Assembly: GCA_001953115.1 (NCBI GenBank)
Contig: LSSL01000941.1
Span: 1-39,915, forward strand
Direction: 5' to 3'
Source of the DNA: Smittium mucronatum
Taxonomy: Eukaryota; Kickxellomycota; Harpellomycetes; Harpellales; Legeriomycetaceae
Length of the DNA stretch: 39,915 nt
Below are positions 23,801 to 38,740 of this stretch, one piece after another. The first letter of the stretch is position 1; each line of letters opens with the position of its first letter. The notes under the pieces were generated by a model that made no database searches, had not been told where the DNA came from, and saw nothing but the letters and a program-made list of their open reading frames with translations. The position numbers and the translations under genes were made by a program.

Positions 23801-24914
23801 GATAAAACTGTAAATTTTAAATTTTTTAAACTCTTATTGGTCGAGTTTTGATCAAGGGTTAAAATACAAACCAAATACAGATCACCTTTTATAATCAAGA
23901 TGTATGAATGAAATTAAACTTTCAATATATATAAGATTATTGGATATTATTGAAATATCCGATCCCCCAGGTTAAATTTTATATTCGTAAACTTTCTGAG
24001 AGTTTATAAGTCTAAACCCTATAGAAAACATGTTTATCCACTTTTATTGATTTTCATGTCCAGAAAATTATGTGGTCAAAAAAAATTCTAGGGTCAAAGC
24101 AAAAAATAATAATAATTTTAAATTTTATAGTAACTTCGAATTTTAAGGGGGTTAAATGGTTTTTTATGACAAAGGAACATTCCCTTGTCTAATAAACTTT
24201 GGAAAAAAAAAAGATCTAGAAATTCAGGTAATTATCTAATGAATTATAACTATAGATGCATAAACTGCGTTTTATATCTTGTCAAAAATTATTATAAAAT
24301 TTCTCTTCAGCTACATATAGATACACTTTGATTTACTACATCTTTATCGCCCTCTAAACGGGAAAATATATATCCTCGATTTGGAAATAAAAATAATTTT
24401 ATCCATAATATAAAATTACGTCCCCAAAAAATTAAACCATTAATTTTATCATTTGAAAAAAATGGTTTTTTCGATCTAAAAGATAAAAAATATTTTACCT
24501 GCTACGTGTTTTTATTTGCTTGAAATTTGATTTTATTTCTGATCGTATTAAAAATATATATGAAAATCTAATAATCACAGTAAAATTTGCTGGATAATAA
24601 GTCATATAAACCATATCGATCATCTATAAAAACGATAATTATAACTGTAAATCTTTTGTTTTTTTAAAAAAAATCTCAACCCAACAATATAGAGCTTTTG
24701 AATTGTGTGAATAAACAATAATAAAGTTTTGATTATGTTTTTTTATTTTGAAGATCTAATTTTTATTTCAAATAAGCTGGTTGATAATATATTAACAAAT
24801 CACTACTTTATTTATTAGTTGGAAGGGACCATTCTCCAACAATGCTTATAGTATGAACTTGGCCTTGTTTTAATATAGTTACTCGATGAATCTAGAATAT
24901 TCCGTTGATGTAAT

Positions 24915-24925
24915 GGGGGGGGGGG
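24915..24925. repeat. G11 tract
   Basis: Isolated run of 11 G in A/T-rich DNA; one of several such tracts in the window. Confidence 0.9.
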
Positions 24926-27706
24926 TTGTAGCAAACAGATAATATAGCCATATCAAATCACCAGGGCGTTTTTTTAATATAAAAAGCAACAATTAAGGTA
25001 TTTTTTAGTTTGAAGGGTTTAATAATTACAAGTTTTATTCGATCAAAATAAAATAAAAAATATCAAACAAACTATCTCTATTGATAATAAAAAATTATTC
25101 AAAATAAACTGGCGTGTACAAAATATCTTTTTCAGAAAAAATAATAAAGAACTGATGTTTCTTTATCTTTAAAAATACATATTTTATAAGTATTGACTAA
25201 ATTTAATAAAGATATAAATGTTCTATAGGATTGATATTTAGTGATTGCACAAAATATCATAATAGAAATTATAGACACTTGATATTATTGGCTTTGAATT
25301 GTTTTATATTTTAATCCTCAAAAATAGAAAAGGGGAGCAATACTGTCTTAATTATTAAAACCCATAAAAAAAAAGATCGACACGTTTCAATATAATCATA
25401 CCAATTTTTGCAGTTTAGAGCGTAAGAAAAATATATATCAGATTTTCAAAACTCATCTTTAACAAAAATTTGAAATTATTCATGGGTGATATTTTTTAAT
25501 AGGAGGAAAAAAGATTGAAATGTTAATTTAAGGACACCCCATATATAAATATAAAAAAATTGTGATAATAAACTTGATAAAATATGTAATTGAATATTTT
25601 TTTTTTTGTTTTAACTTCAGCAAGAAGAAACGTAAATTTTCAAAAAAGACTACATCATTTAAACGTTGCGCGATAATTTTTTTTAATGATGAGAAAAAAA
25701 AACTTTATTTCTCAATTAATATGATTATATTGAATATTTTTAAAATACAGTGATAATTTACTAGTGAGAAATTAGATATGAATAAAATTAATTAAGTAGA
25801 TTTATGCTGCAAATATTCTATATTAATCAAAATGGTTTAGGAGATTTTTTTTAGCCAATTCTGGATGTCATTGATCCTGTAGAGAAAAAAGAGAATTGTG
25901 ATTAATACATTTACTTATCATTCATTTAATGTATTTTTTTAAATTATTTTACTTGATCAAAAAATATTTAAAAAAATTCCTTATAAAAATAGTTATAAAC
26001 TTTTGTATCAATATTAAAAATTTTATATCTTTGTTTTAATTTTTTTAAGATTTTTTTTTATCGAACGCTTTATGGTTACTAATAAGGCTATAAAAGTGTT
26101 AGCTTTACTGGATCTGATTTAATGAAGTAAATTTAAATAAACACATGTAAATTCTGTTTATTTTTTATCAAATAATTTTCCATTTATTTACATATAAACA
26201 GAAAATTTATAATTCAATAAATAATAATAAATTGTTTGCTATAAAATTAAAATTGATAATTTAAATTCTTAATATAAATCTGAACTTTAAAATAAATAAA
26301 ATACCACCCATAATAATATCTCTATTTTTAAAAGCTAAGATAATAAGATATTTTTAAAAATATTTTTTTATAAATTCTCCTATATTTAAAATGTTCTATT
26401 AATCCTTATTAGATTTTTTCAATTGGCCACATTTTTAAGATCACTTTATTTTCCATTTTTCCACTGGTTTATTTATCAGTTTAAACTCCTCAAGGATCTC
26501 AAAAAAAATTTCATGGTGTTTTAAAAATCTTGATTTAATTAATAAATAGTAAATTAAAATTAAATCGCATTTATAAATGAAAAAAAAATAAAAAATCGAT
26601 TAAATAGGAACTATTTTTTGTAATAAAGAAATATAATAATATCTAAAGTAAGTTTTTGATTTATTATCTATATAAAAAAATTTTATATTAAAATTTATTT
26701 GGTTTCTTAGTGGGAAAAAACAATTAATTAAGATTAAAATTTTAAAGATTACAAGAATAATATCTCTGATGAAATTTACGTGAATTTGTTTTATATTTTA
26801 AGTTTAAAAAATATCAATATGACAAATATATTTATTAATTTATAACAACAACAATAAAATTCTGGGGCATATGTTAGATTCAAAAATAAAATTTTATTGG
26901 ATTTTAATAAACTCAAAATACCACCTTGCTTTTTCACCTAAATTTTTTTATGTTAAGCTATTTCAGTAAATTAAAATGTTTTTTATTTTTATCACACAAA
27001 ATCGAGCTTAATAGAAATATTTTAATATTCTATTGGTTTAAAATTAACTAATCCTTTTTGAATTTCGATTCTTTAATTTAGGTTATATATAATACTTAAT
27101 AGGTTAATTCTATGATTTTAATTTGAAAAAAATTAATATTTATAATCTATGCTTTAATTTTTTGAAAAGGGCGACATTTTAATAAAACTAAAACTAATTT
27201 TATCTTTTTTATTACTGGGTTATTTTTTATAATTTTATAAATTTTTTAAATATAAATTTATGCCATTAAAAATTATAATTTTCTGTAATAAAAATTTATG
27301 TTTGAATTTTATTTCTGAAAGTACTTTTATTTTTATATTATCAACTTTAATTCAATTTTTGTGTTTTTTTAAAATTTACCTATCCATTATTTACTGATAA
27401 AAAATAGTTATTTTAACTTGAATATAGCTGGAATTTTCATCAATGGCATTTTATAATACCAGAAAACTTAATTTTTATTAAAAATTAAAATTTACACTCA
27501 GTATATTAAACTTTTTTTTTGTGAAATAATACGTAATTAAGTATGTTATATGGCATAGAATTACATTTTAACTAATGAAAAAAATCATAAAACACTAATC
27601 TCGTTACTTAATAAAATAAACCTATAACCATATTGTAGATTGATACTGGAGATGGCGTTTTTATAATGTGTACTGATTCAGAAAAAATTCTTAGTAAATA
27701 TTTAAA

Positions 27707-27724
27707 ATATATATATATATATAT
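27707..27724. repeat. (AT)9 microsatellite
   Basis: Uninterrupted alternating AT. Confidence 0.9.
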
Positions 27725-29938
27725 TGATTGTTTAATTATTATTTTTCATTTGTTCTTTATAAGCTATGTATTTCCATTGGCTTTTTATTCGGTAAATTAG
27801 ATAAAATTAATACAAATAAGTGGTATATTTGATTCTTTATTTTATTGTTTTAAAGTCATAAAAAAATACCCAGATAGATGATTTTTTCAAAAATCCGACG
27901 AAAAATGCTAAAGCGTAAAAAATCAAATAAAATAAGAATAAAAAGTAAAATTAGCAATTTAATTTTTGAAGGAAACAATTAAAATACTGAATTTCTGAAA
28001 ATGATTAAAATTAACATCCTTTATTTTCAAAATTTCTAAATTTGAAAAAAAAACCCTCTAAAAAGTTAGAAAACTGAAAAAAAAAAATACAGCCATTTTC
28101 GCTGGTAAAATGGAAAAAATTCATTAGAATCACCAATTAAGCAACATCTTATAATCATAATTTTTGTAGTCTAAAAAATTTTTGTCAAAAAAAATTATAA
28201 AAAACTGATAGATTTATGATAATATCAAAACTTTATGGTATTATAAAGCATTTAAAACGGATAGTTTTTTTTAAAAGCGTAAATCAAATTCAAAAAAATA
28301 ATAATAATTCTAGAAAATTATATATAGCGAAAAATTATACTATTATTTTTTGCTACACAGTATAAAAGCCATAAATTGAAAGAAAGAAAAAAGTATTTAT
28401 AATAATTCTGTGGATATTTTTTTGTGATTTTTATAATTTATAATAGAATTTTTTTAATGTTAATATTTTTGACTTGGTTTAAAAAGGCGTGGAATGTGTA
28501 ATATAATTTCTTGCATTAAAATCAAAAACTCCAAATACCAGCGGTAAAGGTATATAATCACTCTTATTCTCTGATACAAGATGCCTCTTTCCGATAACAC
28601 ATTTAATATAATATTTCAAATTCGTGGGAAAAAAATATTCAGAGCCCCCAGTAAATCTCCAAAAAAATAATATCATTAAAAAAATTTTATACGTTTTAAA
28701 TATATCAAATAATTTTTTTCAGAAATTTTTGTGACTGAAAAGTCAACCGCTATAATTTTTGTGAAAATCCTGTTTTTCGTATTGAATAGAGGTTGGAAAA
28801 AAAAATTGTTCAAGAAGTTTTTTGGTTTGAACAAATTTTTTAAAAAAATGACACGGAATAAACAACTTTGTGAACGCTTTTCAGTTCTACAATATGAATA
28901 TAAATTAGGAGTGATAATTCTTCAGGTTTTAATAACAAATTAAATAATCAATTATTAAAATCATCGATATACAAGGGATTTTTTCTGATATTAGGTACTA
29001 AATTTTTTACAAAATATTTCTAGAACTGTATATAATCACTGCCACAGTTCTTGAATCTTAGTTTTATGCTGTAGAGAACTTATATCAACACATTTAGATA
29101 AAGAATATGTGAATATAAGTAAATATGAAGTATTTAAAGAGAAAATTCCAGCATAAATATCTTATATTAGTCAAAACGGTTTTTTATAGGCTAAAGAAAT
29201 CTTTAGAAAATACCATCGAATATTTTTATTTATTTTTAGGTTTTAGGATAAAAGTAGTATCACCTTCGGAACCTCAAATAAATACTCAAATAAAATTAAT
29301 AAACAAATATCTAACCAGTTTTTCAGAGAAAACTAGTGCCTAAATTTTTATTAGGTAACTTTAATATATCTTACAAAATATTTTCAACAAATTGGAAAAA
29401 ATGACGGAAGTATGAATTTTATGTATATCAGGCAGTAGACTAGTAAAACTTTATAAATATTAGTTATTTTATTTCAAAATTTGAGATAAAAATCGAATTA
29501 AAGTATAAAAATAGGATATAAGAGTTAACTAACCACAAAATTCTGGTGGATGTGAAGAAATCAAGATTCAGAAGATTTTGTAATGATTTATTAAAAATTA
29601 TTATACACCAATATATTATTTAAAAAAAAATTATGTCATCCGGAAAAAAATTCGAGTTCATAGTTGTGTAATTTTTTAGAAATCAGTTATAATATTATTT
29701 TTTCATATAATATCCAAATATCATGTGTTGATTGGGATTTATACATATTATTTTTTTTCAGAAAATACCATTCATTACTTTATGTAAGCTCTTGAATGCA
29801 TTTATAAATTTCTAAGATATTTATATTTATTCCATTGTAAAACTCTAATGTTTTTATCAATCAGGTCCTTGTTTTAACAGAAGCATAAATTTCTCTAATT
29901 TTTATAATATCTCTGTCCGAGAAATTCATTGTTAATTT

Positions 29939-29944
<6 letters not shown>

Positions 29945-29969
<25 letters not shown>
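29945..29969. repeat. (AT)12 microsatellite
   Basis: Uninterrupted alternating AT, the longest in the window. Confidence 0.9.
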
Positions 29970-31887
29970 AAGAAAGTAATGGAAAATTCAAATTCAAATT
30001 AATTTTGAAGTAGTTAAAAGAGCTGGTTCTAGTTATAAAATTTTTTACCATAAAATATAATTTAACGCTTTTAGATCTAAAAAATTATTTATTACTGCCA
30101 AAAAGAATGAAGCCGATAGTAATTTATCATTTTTTCTTCAGATATTATCATAATTGAGCCCGAGTGTCTAAAAAAAATGTTTCGTATCGATAGACTTAAA
30201 AACTATATATATTTTATAAAACATATACTTTCCCCCCCATCTCTATAAGATCCTTAATCTTCAGTGATTAAAAACCAAAGCATTTAAAAAGTATAGTCTA
30301 TAAATAAATTCTAAAGATTATTTCGTTCATTCTTCACTCGATATTAGATCAGTTGTATCTTTTTTTGTAGAAATTTCTCCAAAATATGCTTATTCTTAAT
30401 TTAGAATTGCACACAAAACATCTATACACTTCTTGGATACCAAATTTATTTTAATGAAAAAAAATAAATTATTTTTTGGAGCCTAGGTTTGCATAACCAA
30501 TTTATTATAATTTGGGAAAATATAAATTTAATACACCCATGAAAATTTCTTTCGACATAAACACATTTTATATATAAATTTCTATCTTTTTTTTCATTTA
30601 AAATATTTTTGTGGTTGGTGTTTAAATTATTTAGATGTATTTCACATTTTAAATTTTTTCTTTTTATTTATTTTTTTTAAAAAAAAGACTAATTTTAAGC
30701 ATTATAATATCATCTACATGAAATTTTTACATAAAAATATTTTATAAGTTTTCATGAGTGGATTTTATTTACAAACATTTTAATTCAAGCCAATTCAAAT
30801 ATCTAACAATACAAGATTTAAAATTTTTGCATTTCTTGTCATTATTTTAAAATAGACCCAAAAAATTGGAAAAATGATGCCTATTATTTTAAAATCAAAT
30901 TTTTTGATGAATTAAGTAATAATTACTCTATAAAATTGATGATACGATTATTTTATATTACTATAAAATTATGTTTAAAAAATTTAGATTACTTGCAAAA
31001 TTAAAAAATAAATATTAACCAACAAAATTCATATATATAAAAATTACATTTTAATTAATAATCCTATATATCACTTATTAAAAAAGTTTCATGGGAAATA
31101 TAAAAATACAGATAATTTTTAAATATACCTTTATGTTATGATAAGAAAACACTTTGGAAATATAGTATTGATATAAGTAACATTTTTTGAGCATTTTAAT
31201 TCCATCTAATTAAATGAAAGATTAAATTCACATTAGAAAATAATAAAAATTATCAAAATATTGCCATCACATGGAAATTATTATTTTTTTAGGATTTGAA
31301 TTATAGAATTAGATAAATATTTTTTTTCAAAAAAATAAATTATTTACCTGTTTTCCTGTATATTAAAAAAATTAATAGTAAATTTTAATGATTTATTTAT
31401 TTATAACTTTTAGGATTATTAAATCCTATATAATATCCATAAATCATATATAAAATTTTATTTGCGGATAAATTAACTTTCAGTGGGATTATTGATCTTT
31501 ACTACCAAAAAAAAAGTTTTTTTAAAAAATATTTTATTAACTTTCAGAAAGAATATAAAAAAATAATTTTGCAAAGTTTCTTTTTTTTTTGTTAAAGTAT
31601 GAATATACGATTAGGAATGGAATCATCAATATTAGTATCCAATGAGGCGCTTTCGGAGTTAAATAAATTAAAATTTTTAATATATATGTATATATGTTAA
31701 TTAAACTAATTTATTTTGAGCGGTTAAAATAGTGTAATGATTTCATAACGATAATTTTACAGTATATTTTTATTTTTTAGTGTAACATAAAAAAGTTACC
31801 AATAATTTTATTTTTTCCTGACAGGTTTATATTTTTATTTGAAAATATTTGAAATAAGAAGATTTGAAATAAAAACATCGATTCAAA

Positions 31888-31906
31888 ATATATATATATA
31901 TATATA
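31888..31906. repeat. (AT)9 microsatellite
   Basis: Uninterrupted alternating AT. Confidence 0.85.
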
Positions 31907-32915
31907 ATTTGTAAGAATTTGTACTCAAAGAATATCAAACACATAAATTAACTAAATAATTCGATTAATAAAATAAATTCTTTAATATTATTATATTAAA
32001 GAAAATCCATGTATAAATTTTTTTATAAATATAATTTAACTTTGGATCGGCCTTTTATTAAAACTTCTATTGGTGCTTGAATATATTAAATTAAGTTTTT
32101 ATATTATTAAAGTGGCTATAATAAACGAATTATATTTAAATAATTATATTTTGATATTTTGCGTAATTAATTTGAAATTATCTCTATTTATTCTGGCTTT
32201 TTTTTCTTGTTGAAAAAATTGTATATATAAAAACTTTTTTCGTTATTTTTCTAAATTCCCAAGATTAATATTTTGACGTCGGAAGGTAATTTGTAACCTT
32301 TTATGTATAAAAATATAGCTAAAATTAAGCCATAAATAGCCTTTTACTTATAAAATATTTAAAAATAGGTATAATTAAACATTTTTTTAAAAAAAATGGT
32401 TTATAAAAGCAAAATAAAATCCTGAAAAAAATCAAAAATAATTTTAATAATTCAAATTTCAGCATAATTAATTATTTTCATAAAAATTAAGATAATTTTT
32501 AAAAATCCATACTTGATATGCTTCACACATCATACATTATACTCAATCCCAAAAAATAATAATAAGTTTGAACATAATAAAATTAAATTAAATTCATAAA
32601 ATAGCGATTGGAAATAGTTTTTTATTATAAAAAAATTTAAAAGCATAAAATAAACATTATTCTATATCTTTTTGAAAAAAATAGGTTAATTAGGGGGGAA
32701 ATAAGTTTCTTATTTAAAAAAATAATAAAAGGTGTGCTAATAAACTGTAATTTTATTTTATTTACACAATCTTTAATTTAAATTTGCATATTTTTTTTTC
32801 TTTTCTTTTATATTTTCTTTTCTTTTTGAAAATTTTAATTTTCAATATAAACATATGCATTTTTTTAATGCAAATATGGACCCGAAATCCTTTTAATTTT
32901 TAATTTTTTATATAT

Positions 32916-32941
32916 TACAGGGGTTTTCATAGCTATATATA
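32916..32941 (+). repeat. Solo end of the MITE-like family
   Basis: TTACAGGGGTTTTCATAGC matches the left end of the element at 13976 (TTACAGGGTTTTTCATAGC) with one difference in the first 19 bases, including the preceding TA. No convincing inverted partner is seen within the next few hundred bases. A more diverged relative in the same direction may lie near 33089 (AAGGGGTAAATTTCCATAG). Confidence 0.5.
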
Positions 32942-35900
32942 TGGATTTCCGTTTTTAGAGACACATTTCAACATTATTCGATGAATTTATTTCCATGTAT
33001 ATAAGAAAAATAATCGATTTTTAGAGATAAAATATTTTATTATTTTAAAGGTTTTTTCATTTTTGAAAAAATAATATTAAACCAATCAAGGGGTAAATTT
33101 CCATAGTTATAAACACATTTTATTGATTTTAATTGATTATTACCTTGTGATTTGAATCGTCTCAAACTATATTTCTAAAAAATATTCTGTAATTCATGAT
33201 ATTATCAAGAAAAAATGGTTTCTATAAATCAGCCTAGAAAAAATAAGAAGAAAAATTTAAATGCAACGTGATTGAAAAATAATAAATCTTATTTAAATGG
33301 CAATAAACTTCAATTTTTAAAAATTTTGAAACTTTTACCAGAATAAGAACTATTTTATCAATATTTCTATGAATAAGGATCATAAATAAACAGTTTTATA
33401 TATCTAATAATTATTTCGATTTATTATATATATATATTTTTTATTTTTCAGGATCTTAAGAATACCGGAATTTTTTACTTATAGAAAATCTTGATTTATA
33501 TTCAACTATTTTATATTAGGTTAAAAAAAAAATGCAACAAATTATGATTGTAAAATAATTAAAGCAAGAATATTAAATTTTTTTTTTAAAAAATATTGCA
33601 CAGTTATTAAGTCAATAGTTTCTTTAAAAGCAATAAATATAAAAGCATTCTTTAAAAAAATACGTATGTTCTACCTAATATTCTCTCATTTAACAAAAAT
33701 TTTAGCAAGAGTTTTTATCATAGCCAAAACATAATTTATTTAATAACTTGGATATTTTATATAATTCTGTTTAATTTAAGTGAAAAAATTATCAAAATAT
33801 TTACGTTTTACAAAAAACAATGATGGATGTTTCAAATAAAGCGTTGATTATTCTTCATCAATGTTGAAATTTTTGTCTGACTATGGAAATTAATTGCCTC
33901 AATAAATAAATATTATTCCTTCAAAAAAAGAAAAATAATACTTCAAATTATAAAATATCTTGCCTTTAAAAGCTAAATATATTTCTTTTATATACGGAAA
34001 TAATTTTCAAAAATTATGTTATAATTTTTTTCAAAAAACTTAAATTCATATCAATAACCACGAAAACCCTTATAAATAAATAAATTATGTATCGGCTTAC
34101 AGAAAATAAATTTAGTTTTTTATAATTTAAATTCCCATATAAATTTAGAAACTCTCTATTTCAATTGAATGAAAAAACAACGGTTAAAAATTTCGAAACT
34201 TTACTAAAATAAGCTCAAAAACCTGAATTATGTTATCAAATTGCGCATTTTTTACAATATTATAAAACACTATGATGTACTACAATAAAATCGATTTAGG
34301 ATATTTACACCAGTTATAACTTTATAAACATGTTTTAAAAATATATTAGCTCTTTTTTATAAAAAAAATATCACATATGTAATAAATAATTTTATTACTA
34401 AAATTATATTAATAAATTATTCCCGTCATAAAATGTATTATTGAAAAATTTCGGTTAAAATTATTGCCCTAATATCTACCATAAGTATCATAGCCTATAA
34501 TTTAATATCCGTTCAAATGATAAAAATATTTCTTAGATATTAGGATATTTATAAGTATATTTTAATCATTTTATAGGACAAAATATTGACTATTATTACT
34601 TTTAAAAAAACCCGTTTGAAATATTTTATAAATATGTAATCGTTTCCTTATAAAATATTTCAGATTTTTACTTAGATAATAAATATATAATATTTTCTTA
34701 GATGAAATTTACTTATTTTATTTATATTTTAAATTAGGCTAAAGATATTAATATTATTTATAATAAGGCTTTGATAAAAAAAATATTATCTATAACATTA
34801 TAATGATAGATACGGGTTCAATAATAGTTTTTTTCTTGAAAAATTTCTGTAAAAACAGAAAGGTTTGAGCTATTTACAGGTTTTCTCATAAAGATTATCC
34901 TGATAAATTCAAATTTCGGTGATTAAAAAACAAATCTGCACGCATAATTTTTTATTAACTAATATTTATTTTATTTAATTTTTTCCGATATTTTCTGGAA
35001 TTTTTTTCTATTAAAGATTTACTTATGAAGGGGGAAATTTAATTTTTTTAAAAAAACTTGAATGAATGGAAAATATACTTAAATAAATAGTCTAAAATAT
35101 ATCTCATTAACAGAAATGATATTATTTATTATAAAAAATCTAAAAACGCGTTAAAAATAACTTTGTATTAAATAAGCTTGAAATGAACTGTAAAATCTAT
35201 TTATTAAATATCAGATCATTGAATTGAAGATTTACTTGAAGAATTTTAATTGCGTATTTTAGAAGAATATAGTTATAAAGTCTATTATTGATAAGAATTA
35301 TCTTTCAAGGATAGATGGTCTGTTAAATGTTATAATTAGTATTATTTTCATATTCAAGATTTTTTTTTTTAAAAAAATATAAAAGTAAATATTTAATAGC
35401 TTTTCAAATAAAAAAAGATATTGATTTATATATTTCACTCTCCGATTTCATAATTTATTGATGATGATAAATATTTTTTAAAAAGCAACCGTTAAAGTTT
35501 TTCATTCAAATATATAAATATTTTTTCGATAAAAAAAAAGAGAATATATTTAGGTCTCAGTTAGATAAAAAGTTTGTATGGATAAATAAGAAAGCGAAAG
35601 AACAGAAAATAAACCTCCCATAAAAATACAAGAGCATAAAATATAAAAAAAATGCAAATGGTTAAATGCGGAAAAATATATTTAATATAAGAACGATATG
35701 AAAATCAGCATTTTTTTAAAAAAAAATCAAATTTTATTTATCAACTATGTAATCATTCATTTAATTTGATAAATTTCTAAAAAAAAAATCATGGATTGGG
35801 TGGAGATATAGTAATGATGTGAAAATAAGCAATTGAGATTGATTATTAATAAAAAAAAATTAACATAACACATGAAAATTACTATAAATATGGATTGTTA

Positions 35901-36557
35901 TTCAAAAGATTGGGATATTTCTTTCAGATATCGTTTATTTTGAATACTATATTGCTTTATTTATCTGAAAATAATAATTGGAGAAAATATTATTTTTATT
36001 TTTCTATATTTTTCATGATTTTGTCTCGTTAAAACATTCTTTTAAAGCGAGTTAGATATGTTATAAGAAGAAAAAAAAAAGTGAGTTGCTTTTTTGTTTC
36101 TTTTTTTAAGTTCTTTTTTTAAGCAAAGGGGTATGGTATCACTCTATAAATGAAAAATATATACAATTGTAATTTATTAAAAAGAAAGATGTAGAGAATG
36201 TGTTTTTGATAGGATTTTTTCGAATAATCTGAGACAGAAAATTATAAAAATTCCAGGAGGGTTAATTAAAATAAGATTTTATAAAATTTAGTTTTTATAG
36301 TTTAGGGTTGATTTAAATTCAGGCTCATCATATATTTATATAAATCATCGTCAGTTTTAGTTTTTGATGAAAAATACCAAAATTTAATTGTTTAACAGTT
36401 TCTTTTCTAAAAAAAAATCAAATATCTTTTTTAAATTTATTAGCTTTTAAAATGGTTTTTGATTTATACAATTGCCGGGCTGAAGTTTAATAAAGTATTT
36501 AGCACATATAATTTGGGCAAAAATTAGAAGAATTTTTTCAAGTGTTTCTTTGAAATA

Positions 36558-36872
36558 ATGGCCAATTCAATATATAAGATTTTTTTTAAAAGAATAAATG
36601 AATCCCACACAGAGAAAATTTGGATACTATTTGAATTTACATTATTTATATACAAGATCGCAATCCCCAATAACCACCAAAAAACAATAATGTCTTGCAA
36701 TATTATAAAATACCAAAAAAATGAGCTCGTTTTCCAAAAGAAAGAACAAAAAAAAAATCCTACAAATTTTATTGTAAAGCGCAGGAATATTTACACTTTA
36801 ATAGGCGAATACAAAAACAAAAATGATTTTTTTTATGAAAGCCCAAAATACATAAAGGTAAAAGACTACTAG
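36558..36872 (+). other. Unidentified 104-codon open frame in the AT desert
   Basis: Starts ATG at 36558 (MANSIYKIFFKRINESHTEK). It is rich in Lys, Asn, Ile and Phe, as any frame in this DNA would be. It has no motif, signal peptide or membrane segment, and no neighbouring gene. Probably a chance frame; listed because it is the longest in the desert. Confidence 0.15.
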
Positions 36873-37226
36873 AATATCAGAATGTAACTGAAATACGTGA
36901 AATAGGATAAAATAAAGTGTCAAGAAAAGTGAAGAGGTTTTTTTGAATACTGGATAGATTTTCCTTTTAATAAAATTTTTTGGATAATAAAAAAGCTAGA
37001 CAAGGAAATGGGGTATAAAGATTTGGAATTTTTTTTTTTTGATTTTTCGTCTTTATATATGCGTGTTTTTATGCTTTTTTTTTCATGAAAGAAAAATAAA
37101 CGCATTTTTTTTCAAAATGGCGATGCAAGAAATTTGAATATTTTTTCTTTTTTATAAAATAATTAATATTGGATCGGTAGAGGTCACTATACAAATTTAG
37201 CATATTTGAAAAACAGTATAATTTGA

Positions 37227-37238
37227 GGGGGGGGGGGG
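37227..37238. repeat. G12 tract
   Basis: Isolated run of 12 G in A/T-rich DNA. Confidence 0.9.
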
Positions 37239-38740
37239 ATTAATTTTTTTTAAGATACATATAGGTAATAATGGAGGGGGAAATGGTATAAGAAAATACT
37301 TTTGCTCTTGTTTTATCTCGATTTAATACTCAATCCCTTTAATTTGAGCATATTTTGTTTACATTATAAGCAATATTTTGTATCTTGAAAATGGCAGAAA
37401 AGAGTTTATCCATGAAGATAGTATAGGTTTGAGTTTTTTTTTTTTTAAAAAAAATATAACTTCTTGTAACAGGGTATTTTTTTTAAAAGAATATTGTTTC
37501 GTCTCATTTCTATACTGACACATGCACCACAAATAAAGGATATTTTTTCATGAAAAGCAATATAAAATTGTGATTTAAGAACAAAATTTTGTAGAGGTAA
37601 CTATCTTATAATCAAAATAGTTTGTATATAACCATTACGCAGTATAAAATAAGGGTGTAAAACAGATGGACATTTTTAAAAAAATCTGCTTAATAGTATA
37701 GCAATTTCTTTTTGAGTCAAAATTTATGTGTATAACTTGCTAAAGACACTAATATTTTAAGGGAAACCTTTTTTATTGCTATTTGGATTGTGGATATATA
37801 GACTAAAAGGGTGATATCATTTTATTTAGATTTTGATAACAATTTTTTTTTCGTAAGAAAGATAACAAGAATCAATCTGATTAGAAAGAATATTTTTTTC
37901 CTTGATATTTCAATATAAGGGATATTTTTTTTAAAAAAAATTAGTATTTATTTTTTTGCAAAAGAAAAGGCATCAATAACAATATATATATGTATTAATA
38001 AAATGTGAATATAAAAGTATAATCCATAATAACAAGGATGGAAAATGCAGACTAGTGATGGGCTTTAAGAGTGTATGTGTGTGTGCTTTTTCTTTAAAAA
38101 AAAGTTGTATATTGAAAACACGGTTTTAAAAGAGTAATAAGGGGTGAAAATGATTATATATAATTGCAATATAAATGAGGTTTTAATTTTTTACAAAGGG
38201 CTTTTAATGATACTAGTTGTATCTTTTGAACTTTACAAGCAGCTATGTTTTTACCTCGAGTGGTTGGCAATATCAAGTTTCAGAATCTACTCTTGGTGAT
38301 GATTCAAAAAAAATCTTTCTTTCGTTTATTTAATCAGGGCGGTTTCAGGTCTACGCGAAATAAATTATAACTGGCTAGTTTGGATATATACTTGATTTAG
38401 TCCACTATTATTTAATAAATTGGATGATGGAAAAGTATCATTCTGCTGATATTTTAGCCAAATCAATTAGAAGTTTATATTTGTGAAAAGAGAAAACCAA
38501 GCTTTTGCAAATATCAAAAAACTATAGAATAATAATTGAATTTTGATTCAAGGTAGCAAAAATGTGCGATTAAAATAGTAGTCTTGATTGATAAACAAGT
38601 AAATGATTAATAAACAGTGAATATTAACTGCAAAGAAATAGTAGAGGAATGTTTCGCTATACGAATTGACTAACGCATAGAAAAAAAAGAAAGGACGAGT
38701 TTTATAAAATGGGTAAATTTAGGAAATTGATTTTGCAAAT

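Larger units (their letters stand above)
23801..38740. other. 15-kb AT desert
   Basis: Almost entirely A/T sequence with only short chance frames. Besides the separately listed microsatellites, poly-G tracts and one MITE-like end, I see no coding sequence, tRNA or rRNA. The longest frame, plus 36558-36872 (104 codons, rich in K, N, I and F), has no recognisable motif. Such blocks in fungi can be repeat-induced-mutation remnants, subtelomeric DNA or centromeric DNA, and the sequence does not decide which. Confidence 0.7.

Noticed and set aside
28479..29343. Open frames at 28479-28676, 28731-28943 and 29125-29343
   Set aside because: Short, made of A/T-rich codons, with no motif or neighbour support; about what chance gives in 15 kb of such DNA.
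36920..37105. Minus-strand frame with many Lys and Ser codons
   Set aside because: Low complexity driven by T-runs; no recognisable domain.
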